Of a stretch of 64,000 nucleotides of DNA, positions 55,911 through 64,000 are shown piece by piece; the stretch's first letter is position 1, and each line of letters starts with the position of its first letter. The notes beneath the pieces were generated by a model that was not told the DNA's origin, made no database searches, and was given only the letters and a program-made list of their open reading frames with translations. The stretch spans positions 96,788,912 to 96,852,911 of the forward strand of contig CM043963.1 of NCBI GenBank assembly GCA_014529385.2. The letters run 5' to 3'. Position numbers and translations under genes: made by a program. This DNA is from Adiantum capillus-veneris. Its lineage: Eukaryota > Streptophyta > Polypodiopsida > Polypodiales > Pteridaceae.

Positions 55911-56400
55911 CTCTAGGCTTTACTTATCGTAGGTTGACGACATGACATGGGTAGCCCTAGACCAGTCTTCAAAGTCTTGCTTGCATCCGAGCATATAGAT
56001 CACCACTCTGATTTCTTGTAAAATCTATGAGAAGCTTGCCACGTCTGTATCTCATTCAAATACACGATAGTTCCTTGCTTGCCATATATGATGAAAGAAG
56101 AAGTACTTGACAGTTTGAGTGCAGATGAGAAGAGCAGGATTTCCCAACTTCTTGCCACCAAGGAGGAGATAAGTCTTGTAGAATCTGATCTGCCATGTCC
56201 TTTGGACCCACTTGCAGATTTTCCTTTTCAAGCCTCTGATCGCATGGCATTCCATGAGTACGTGGTCCAAATACTCACTAGCTATCATGCACTCTGAGCA
56301 TTGATCTGTCCCAATTTCTCTCTTTGAGATATTAACACCCATCAAAAGAGCATCCCACATTACCTTCCATAAGAATATCTTTATAAACTTTGGTCATTTT
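55743..56400 (-). pseudogene. LINE 3' end with zf-RVT domain
   Basis: On the minus strand, frame 56,395-56,052 gives FLWKVMWDALLMGVNISKRE and CSECMIASEYLDHVLMECHA. This matches the zinc-binding region at the end of plant LINE reverse transcriptases ('FLW+ll...LPT', 'C..C....E...H..F.C'). Downstream, the minus strand ends ...GTGAGTTTTGCACC followed by an A-run (plus T-run at 55,731-55,743), a poly-A tail. The polymerase domain is absent, consistent with 5' truncation or later loss. Confidence 0.75.
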
Positions 56401-56589
56401 GGCTTCTAGATGTTCTCCATACTTCCTTCCATCGTTCTTCCGACCATTATTTCTTCCATATTTTGTTGAGGGGGCTTTTGGTTTCCCTTGCTTACCATTT
56501 ACTTATGCATTTGAAATGTTTTGAAGGGACTCTTATTTTTCTTCCCATCCCACCTTTCAAGGTTTCGTCCTAAAGTAATAGAAAGGTTT

Positions 56590-56935
56590 TTCTTTTTTTT
56601 GAGATGGGGGAGGCCTACTTGCTCAAACTATCTACAATCATCATAAAATAGAGAGAGCGTCCCAAAAAGGCAACAAACATTGGTCCACACAAATTGATGT
56701 GAACTAGCTCCAAAGGACTTGCGCTTGGTGAGAAGCATTTTTAGGGAAAAAAAAAATTTATGTCATTTCCAACGAATCCAAGAAACACAAGAGCCATCCA
56801 GGGCTTGACATCAAGAAGACCATTAACCATAGGTTGTGTGAAGGATTTTTGAAAGCTACTGATTGTAAGTGACCATAATGATAATTCCACTAATCACTTG
56901 TACCAACATGAGATAATGAGAGAGCACGAAGGAGA
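56590..56935 (-). pseudogene. copia-4 pre-integrase and integrase start
   Basis: Frames on the minus strand show 'YHYGHLQSVAFKNP' and MVNGLLDVKPWMAL (GAG-pre-integrase), then SPLELVHINLCGPM and GRSLYFMMIVD (integrase start with the first catalytic Asp). It stops near 56,600. The C-terminal half of the same domain is at 54,118-54,530 in the same orientation, so the two are probably one element split by the intervening LINE and repeats. Confidence 0.65.
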
Positions 56936-57530
56936 TATATCTTTTCTCGATAATTCTCATTGACAATGATCATCACTAGTGTACCTTGGTGGAGATGTAT
57001 ATCTTCACAAGTGATTTTACAACTAGACTACATCAACTTGGTCTATCTACTAGAGTAATGGCACACTTATCCATCCACCTCACTCACTACTGGCTCACTT
57101 TAACCCATGATTCTAGTTTTACCTTATGTTATACTTTCCCTTTTATACACTGTAAACGTACTTTCTATCTTGAGTAAGTGAAGAAGAAGTAGAAGTAGAA
57201 GATATTGCATCTATCTCTGTGTGTACACACTTTCAAGAGCTCAAGGTATCTCCTTCTCTATCTCTTAACACCATTCTATCCCCCCCCCCGCCCCCCTTCC
57301 TCTTTTATTGCTTGCACATAAGGGAAAGTAAGGTGAGAGAATGTAAGCTAAGAATTCAAGGCATTGAGATCATGTTTGAAAAAGATTGCATCTTCCATTG
57401 TCATCCTTATCCTTCTCCTCACGTTATAGGGCTAAGTCTTTTTCGGAGACTACTATAGAATGCAAGTCACATGGTCTATGTCAAAGCAGCTATCTGTCTC
57501 TACCCCACCCCCCCAAACCACAAAGATTTC

Positions 57531-57593
<63 letters not shown>

Positions 57594-57628
57594 CTACCCA
57601 GGTCCCAAAAGCAAGGCTAAAAGTTCTA
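56936..57628. other. No gene; C-run and GA microsatellite
   Basis: C-run at 57,281-57,297, (GA)n at 57,533-57,588. The ORFs here are short and compositional. Confidence 0.6.
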
Positions 57629-58177
57629 TTAGGGAGACATTAAAATATGAGATGGTTGCCCTTCCTTCTTCTGTGATGCTGTGTAAGAGCTCATAAGCCC
57701 TCTTGTAGTCCACACCGCAGGGCTCCAAGCTCTATGTAGTCTTTCAGGCCAATTTTTCTCCCAAAGTGGCCTGACTGCCTCTTCTTTGACAAGGTCTTGA
57801 GCCTCCATTGGCAACATCTGAACTTCTACTTTTGATCCTTGTGTGCTTTTGAATGATCCATGGTAAACAATGACATGTTGACTTTCTAGCTATTCTTTTG
57901 CAAGCCGTGTGACATTTCCTTCTTTCAAGGAGTCTTCCTCTAACTGATATGGTGGAAGCTCGGAAAATTTTTCCTTGATGGTCTTCTTCTTTGGAGCTCC
58001 TGAAGTAGATGAGAGTGAACCCAACAGAGCATCATCCAATTCATTGGTCAAACAAATTCTAGCAAGTCCCAACCCAGTAGAAATGCCAATAAGGAAAAAA
58101 AGATCTCTAAAAAGTACAATCCTGACAAAATTTATCTTAGGCATGCCTAAGATACAGATGGGTGTAAGTGCATGCAA
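57629..58177 (-). pseudogene. Unidentified 183-codon frame with one amber stop
   Basis: 58,177-57,893 and 57,889-57,629 are one frame separated by a single TAG at 57,890. The protein-like text (LARICLTNELDDALLGSLSS, APKKKTIKEKF, then VIVYHGSFKSTQGSKVEVQM, WEKNWPERLHRAWSPAVW) has the composition of a folded cellular protein and none of the retroelement motifs. I do not recognise the family. It may be an exon or captured piece of a host gene. Its first codons overlap the TIR element at 58,127. Confidence 0.45.
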
Positions 58178-58733
58178 ATTGGTGTCAAATTGAATGCATA
58201 GAAAGTGTATGAATTGTTGGCGATATGCAAAAAGTTTGCTTTTGGATACTTGTGGTGAGAGTTGTGAGCAAATTTGTGTTTGCTTTACCGCTTCCTGAGA
58301 TTTTGGTGATTGACAGAATTATGTTGTTCCAAAATCAATGAAACTTATCAAGATGCTTTAATTGACCTTAGTGGACATATCTATGTCCTCAAATTGCAAG
58401 TTAGGTCTCCCCTTTAAAACTACTATCTTAGGCACGTCTAAGATAAGAAAAGATTCTTTTGGGACCATTTTGTGCTTTGCGCAGCTTGAATTGATGTGCC
58501 AGGGTTGATTCTTGATGTCCCATCAAGTTGGGTTTGATTTGACATGCTAAAAGTTAGTTTTGGGCACTCGAGTCTCTGTGGTGCAATAAAGTGCATTTGA
58601 GAGTAGTTATGCATGAAAGAATTGTACTAGTGTGCTGTAAGCTTTGTGTAGGGGGATCATGCCAATGTGAAAATGTGTGCAAAAAATGCTTCCATCCTAA
58701 CATATCATCTTTCCTGCGCCTAAGATAAATTTT
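58127..58733. mobile_element. Small TIR element (AAAATTTATCTTAGGC ends)
   Basis: AAAATTTATCTTAGGC at 58,127-58,142 is inverted perfectly at 58,718-58,733. A 20-bp palindrome (ATCTTAGGCATGCCTAAGAT) at 58,134-58,153 overlaps the left end. A near copy (ATCTTAGGCACGTCTAAGAT) lies mid-element at about 58,428. No coding region. Confidence 0.6.
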
Positions 58734-61349
58734 ACAATTCATTGCAATTTAGGCCCTAATCTTGCCCCATATAACTTCTACTAGGTTAATTATGAAGGTT
58801 GACACCCTTGGTTGTGTTTCTTGCACTTGGTGTTATCCCTGATGAGGTTGATAGTCCTATTTTGAGCCAAGCTTGATTTGGAGTCATTAACCAATATCTG
58901 TATGCCCGCTGAAGGTTGGTAAAGATCCAATGTAATGTATAGAGTGCCCCCTTTGAGTTTGAGGTCAAATGGATCAATGTTTTGCATTCTGGTGCAAAAT
59001 GTTGCTTTTTGGTAAGTATATGAGCATTTTTTTCTACACTGATGAGTTGTCCTCCAATGCATCCCTAACTCTCCACAGTTTCTTAGCATGATAGTCCCAA
59101 AACATATGTGAAATTTGGTCTAGATCTAGTCCTTCCATCTTCAGCGCGCTGAAGAGACTAGGTCAGCTTTTTTGACATAATTTGCATCTTTGAGCTTAGA
59201 AATGTGTTTCCCTACTAGTGACAAACCCATGGTTCATTTTTGGTGCAATTTGGATGTCTGGTGTGGCCGGTGTTAGTGTTTCCAATCCAAAAACCTTGCA
59301 AATTGTCCTATATTGTTGTGCCCCCTACATCTCTTGTGATCGGCAATGTGATAATCAAAATACTACTGAACACAGTGAGGAACTTACCCCTCACAGATGG
59401 AGTGAGTAAGAGCTGACAAACATGGCATAGGAGAGCGTGGAAGGTCATCAAAATCAACAACCCCGAGCTCTCTCTCTAAAGGTTGGAATGCAAATGAGAG
59501 GGAAAATGGCCCCAGCGACTATACATACCTATAATTTTCCGACAAGGTCCATCCAATACCTACCCAATCAGTTCATTAGACCCTAGAGTGTACTCTCAGA
59601 TCAAATTTTTTGAAAACTAACATCCATGGACCCCTTTGTCGCAATTTGTTCTAGATTATTAGTGAGTCGAAGTGGCCGCCGAGTTTTTTCATTAGAATTT
59701 TTCTTGCCTTTCCATTGAGCTTTGAGATTGGGCGTTTGAAGTCAAAATCCAATTTTAACATTCTTGCTTATTATTTATTATTTATTTTAGCTTTTATAGC
59801 AAGAACTAAAGGAAAATTAATCAAACTACTCAAAAGTTCCATTCCACACTAAAAAATACTAAAACACTTCTAGCTATATTGTTTGGCCATATTTTTGTGG
59901 ATTGCTTCATTTCATAATCATTTTGGCTAGAAAACACACATTATGAGTAGAAATTGCACTATTTTATGGCTTTTGACAAATATGTACACACCTAAGAATT
60001 ATCCTACTACATTCCCCATTCATCTAATTATTAGGGCAATCGTCTAATTTTTTTAAGAGAGATCATACATTAACACACAATTACTTCATAACATTGCCTC
60101 TCTCCTCCAAATTCATATGCTTCTGTCCATGTTTAGATTGTCTCCCCCCCTCCCTCCTTGCTCCAATCTTCCAGGATGACTGCGTACCCTTGTTTTGCAG
60201 TGCATAGGTTATAAATTTTTGTCTATGCATGACCCTGACTGGCCCTATAATGCTATTGATGTCGATGCAATTAAACACACTATGATGTGCAAGAGGTGGT
60301 TCTTGATTATTGCACTCAAGGGTTTTCAATGGCAAGGTATGGTATGATTGAAATCTCTTAAACAATAAGTCTTGTAGCAATTGAGCTCATTCTTTTATGG
60401 TGCAATAGGCATTGTTTGTTGTGTGATGATTGGAAACAATGGTTTCAATCGTGGTGCGTGGTTTGACTTCAGGTACTTATACCCGATTGAGGTTGTCTTG
60501 ATTTGCGGTGGGGTCTTTGGTACCCATAGTTTAAATTGTCTACTTTGGGCATTTAGTCTTCTTCTCTTAGGTGTATATTTGTTCTTTGTTTTCCATATTT
60601 ATTTCATCTTTAGTAGCGATGGTTTTTGCTGAGAAGGTGGATACGATGGCTTCTCCTGAGGGTTGTTGGCGGTGTATATAGAAACCTTTTGGGCACCCAG
60701 ATTTATTGAGTTCGATTGATGAGCGAATTTTTGGTATCTAAACTTGCCTGGTTCCTTGCATAAATTGAGTAGAAGAAGTCTTTAGTGGAGAAATAGTTGT
60801 AATTGTGATTAATGACTCATGCTTTATTGATTGGAAATCACCAAGAGCTTCTTTCCGTTCCTCCTTGCTGTGTGAAAATGGTATTTTTAGTTGTCCTCGT
60901 TTGAGTGTAAGCCCCATAATTTTGGCATCCCAATCTTGGATTTCTTTATAGGTTCTCATCCAAGGAGCGCTCCAAAAAACCTAGGTTAAGTGCAATCCCA
61001 CCTAACAATTTTGAGATTCACCTTTAAAATCATTAGGGAAAATTTTCACTCTCAAAGGGTCCCTATAAGGACTTTCACTCTCTCTCTCTCTTGTCCAAAA
61101 CGCGTGCATGGTAAATTATTTACGAATGAAATCAAAACTTGTTGAACCTTTTGGATTTAGAATGTACTCCTCAAGATCTATCCATTCATGCCATTAGATT
61201 CTTTATATTCTAGAATATTCTATTTTTTAATGTGATAACTCCATCTTATAAATGGAATCTCTACCCACATTTCATCTTCAGTGGGGAGGCCACAACTTCT
61301 AGAAATCAACTCCAAATTTATCAGAGTTTGGGGATTTAGAACCTACTTT
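58734..61349. other. Unassigned stretch
   Basis: No domain-bearing ORF. A 16-bp palindrome CTTCAGCGCGCTGAAG lies at 59,139-59,154. ORFs at 59,089-58,790, 60,380-60,081, 60,381-60,632 and 60,959-60,738 show no motif I recognise. Confidence 0.3.
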
Positions 61350-62292
61350 CTAAGATCTTTTCGTTGATATGTTGGTTGGTGCTACAGCCGAGAGCGCAGA
61401 GAGCCCTGCAAAATACCCAAAAAATAGTACACTACAAGCCATAAACAAGCAAAACTGTATACCTGGCAACCATCTTTGCACATACTCCAAGCCGTACGCG
61501 ATAAGAGAGAGATAGAGAGCGGGAGAGAGAGAAAGAAGCGCGCAGGCGCACCTCCTAGAGCGGAGTGCTACACCGGCACGGCGAGAGAGAAGAGAGGAGA
61601 GGAGAAGAACAACGCAAACACTGGGTGCAATCTCCCCCCGTGCAAGAGTGACCATTTCCCTCTTGCACGTATTTGTTTTATAGATTTCTTGAATGGTCAA
61701 ATTGGTTACAAACTGGCCGGCCGGTCATAATTGGCCAAAGCTCATAAAAGAGCACTTGAATAATAAAGTGTACATGATATACAAATACATTTGCGTAGGC
61801 CAAGCTGGGTCTAGTCTTTTCCACCTGTCAGCTGCAATAAATCATAAAATATCATTTCTATAACATATCTCTCCATTGGAAAGCAACTGTCCTCAGTTGC
61901 GAAGATAAAATTTGCAAACAATACTTGTCAAAAACAGTGATTAGAAATCTGTATTAAATAGTAAAAGAAAAATCCATAAAATTAGACACATTGATTATCC
62001 CTGTTGTCATCCACATAGTACCTATTCTAGTGTCCCATACCACTAGAATAAGCAGTATATGTCATACCCTGATGAATCAGGATATCATTGGTCACACTCA
62101 TCATCAGTCTCATAATATCAAGTCTTATCACATAAACACTACCGTGATAAAATAATCATCAGATACCAAATCCCAATCCAATTCCAATTCCACAATATAA
62201 GTCCAAATCCAAATCACTTTCATTATGTACCCGGGTAACAAAATCATACCAGTTACAGTGGTGTCCAGTCAGTGCAGCATGATTTCGTGATC
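61350..62292. other. Unassigned; possibly part of a decayed LTR
   Basis: GA/GC-rich near 61,500-61,620 (overlapping ORFs on both strands, low complexity), then AT-rich. CTGGCCGGCCGG at about 61,711-61,722 contains a palindrome. No LTR edge was found. Confidence 0.3.
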
Positions 62293-62521
62293 GGTGTTGC
62301 CTCAACCGGAGAATCTACACCAATAAGACGTGCTGCCTAGATCGGCGAATTTGCACTAATGCTGCCTATATCGGCGGATCTGCATTTACCATTGTGAATT
62401 TGCAATTTGTCAGTGTGCTGCCTAAATCGGCGGATTTGCACAGATAACTGGTGTTGCCTAAATCAGTGAATCTACACCAAGATGAGCATTTACACACTGC
62501 CTAAATCGGCGGATCTGTGTG
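62293..62521. repeat. Array of six short hairpins, conserved 19-nt core and variable complementary stems
   Basis: Units at 62,293-62,321, 62,330-62,356, 62,358-62,386, 62,414-62,442, 62,449-62,479 and 62,493-62,521. Each has a 19-nt core close to TGCCTAAATCGGCGGATCT. The core is flanked by arms GGTGT/ACACC, GTGC/GCAC, AATGC/GCATT, TGTGC/GCACA, TGGTGT/ACACCA and CACAC/GTGTG. A seventh, core-deleted unit (ATTG...CAAT) lies at 62,391-62,406. The arms change together so that pairing is kept in every unit. Known hairpin repeats in plant gypsy LTRs are one possible home. Function is unknown. Confidence 0.9.
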
Positions 62522-64000
62522 CATGTGACCAATGGACTAGACATGGCATAAAAACATAAAAATGTACTACCTGTTTCACACCACATTGGAGTAAGGTTGA
62601 GTAACAAAGTATTGAGAAATAGGTATTGAATGGAAAGCACCTCGGCTCATGTGAGTAGCTGCATATCTCAATGTGTAATGATCGCAATAGCAATTTCATT
62701 TAATACAAGTATCGGAACAATGTTAGAGAATGCAGGTAATTAAAAGAGATAGGCTTTCTTTCAAAAAAATAAATGGTAATCAAGGTAATAAACTAAAATC
62801 CTGTTCTTGTAAACACCATTTGTTATCCCATCGTTTGTGTCGCAATACGTACTTGAAAGGTTAAATTTATCTTGTGAGAATACTCAGCTCATGTGCCAGG
62901 TGAGAGCGTCAGAGTTTCATAAAATTATTCAATAGTTAAGATATCTGGGAGCAATAAAATTTTTCAAAAATTAAAAAATAAAATAAAATTGAAGACAACA
63001 TGAATATAGTATAATGACTAACAAAATTGTAACGTGAATTTGTGGATAAAGTGCCAAGATACAGGTGATAACTAAAAGGAAACATGGTCCATCTGTGAAA
63101 TGAAGGTAGGGTGAGTTGATGATTAGAATTTAGATGCAAGGTAGAGATCCATTAACAAGTTACACTCACTCTGAATGGTAGGGTTCTGCCTAGTTGTAAC
63201 TATAGTTTGATCTGTAAGAATAATATCAAAAGTACAACACCAAGATCACTCACTACCTGCCTTGGTCAACATCAAACAATAAAATGGGATGGTTTTGGGC
63301 AATTAGCGCGAGGTATCTCACTTGGTTGAAGCTACAAGGGTCTCCTTGCTTTAAGGTTTACGAATTGTACATAGTTAGATAATTCAAAGAATTTATACGA
63401 GATAAAAAGAAAGGACTTATTAGCAATGTGGAATGATTCTTTGCCTTAATTTGTCCTAAGGCGTGTAGAAATTGTATTCATTTTTTATTTTTTATTTTTT
63501 TAAAATTATTTTACTACAGGTGGCCAACAGGGAAATGAGTAACAAATACATTATCCCAAAAACCAGGAATGAGGAGATTATCATTGCCTAGCCAAAATTA
63601 TAATAATGATTTGATACTGCAATTTAATATCGTGTTGTTCAATGAGGCCAATCATCCCATAGTTTATGATTGTGCAGCCCCATGAATACCTTGCAGCAGC
63701 GAAGGAGTATCCAACTTCATCTACCATATGGTGATCACAAGGTCTTGGATCGTAATTATCGTCTCTAATTTTATGTGGTCGCTAATTTTCTAATTGGCCA
63801 ATGATAGTCACGGTAGACAAAAAGGTGTCAATTTTTTTTTTTGGTAATTAATTAGTTTATGCTACCTCGCCTAGAAGATGCAACCACAAGACGCCGGAGT
63901 TGATGATCAAAGATATAAGCACATATTCATACAAAGGACACCATTACGTCCTGAATAGATTAATCGTGTGTAAAAATCCTATGAGAACAAATGGATAAAA
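62522..64000. other. Unassigned AT-rich stretch
   Basis: No convincing ORF or element edge; T/A-rich runs at 63,480-63,510 and 63,829-63,842. Confidence 0.3.

Noticed and set aside
61350-61730. Overlapping ORFs on both strands, 84 and 116 codons
   Set aside because: GA/GC-rich low-complexity DNA keeps both frames open; no conserved motif is seen.
62293-62521. CRISPR-like array
   Set aside because: Repeat cores are 19 nt with 8-27 nt of arm and linker sequence between them, and the DNA is eukaryotic nuclear. The paired-arm structure is not that of repeats and spacers.

Overview
The window is nuclear DNA of a flowering-plant-type genome. It is dominated by plant transposable elements (Ty3/gypsy, Ty1/copia, CACTA, MULE-like and LINE), long GA/CT microsatellites and AT-rich repeats. 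I saw no intact host gene, rRNA, tRNA or CRISPR array. Nearly every coding region carries stops or frameshifts. The species cannot be named from this sequence.

Positions 1-20,148 read as a four-deep nest of elements. The oldest host is a copia element; its 5' end (gag start, primer-binding site and LTR) is at 19,287-20,148. A CACTA transposon sits in its gag start, and the 3' part of that transposon is 16,211-19,286. A second copy of the same copia family (11,779-16,210) sits in the CACTA transposase gene. A minus-strand gypsy element (1-11,778) sits in that copia's RNase H region. The left halves of all four lie beyond position 1.

Positions 20,149-26,500 hold inverted repeats, a decayed copia gag, GA/TG/TA microsatellites, a duplicated GA-bearing module and six diverged ~142-bp AT-rich tandem units. 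Positions 26,505-34,508 hold two divergent decayed genes. On the minus strand is a seven-exon gene whose first exon has a Lys-rich start and a ParB/sulfiredoxin-like 'GNH' motif. On the plus strand is a DDE/SWIM-type (MULE-like) transposase. A repeat-rich spacer of about 1.9 kb separates them. I infer, without proof, that both belong to one autonomous DNA transposon.

Positions 38,830-42,024 are a second gypsy remnant in which RT is fused to a gag zinc-knuckle tail. Positions 45,473-53,715 hold a copia remnant interrupted by a 1.3-kb element (TIR CACTAGGTTGGTAA, 4-bp duplication TTAG), plus related LTR-like segments and a ~424-bp tandem array. Positions 54,118-56,935 hold another copia integrase split around a LINE 3' end. 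Positions 57,629-58,733 hold an unidentified ORF with one amber stop and a small TIR element. At 62,293-62,521 there is an array of six short hairpins: the 19-nt core is conserved while the stems differ from unit to unit yet stay complementary. That array is the most unusual structure in the window.
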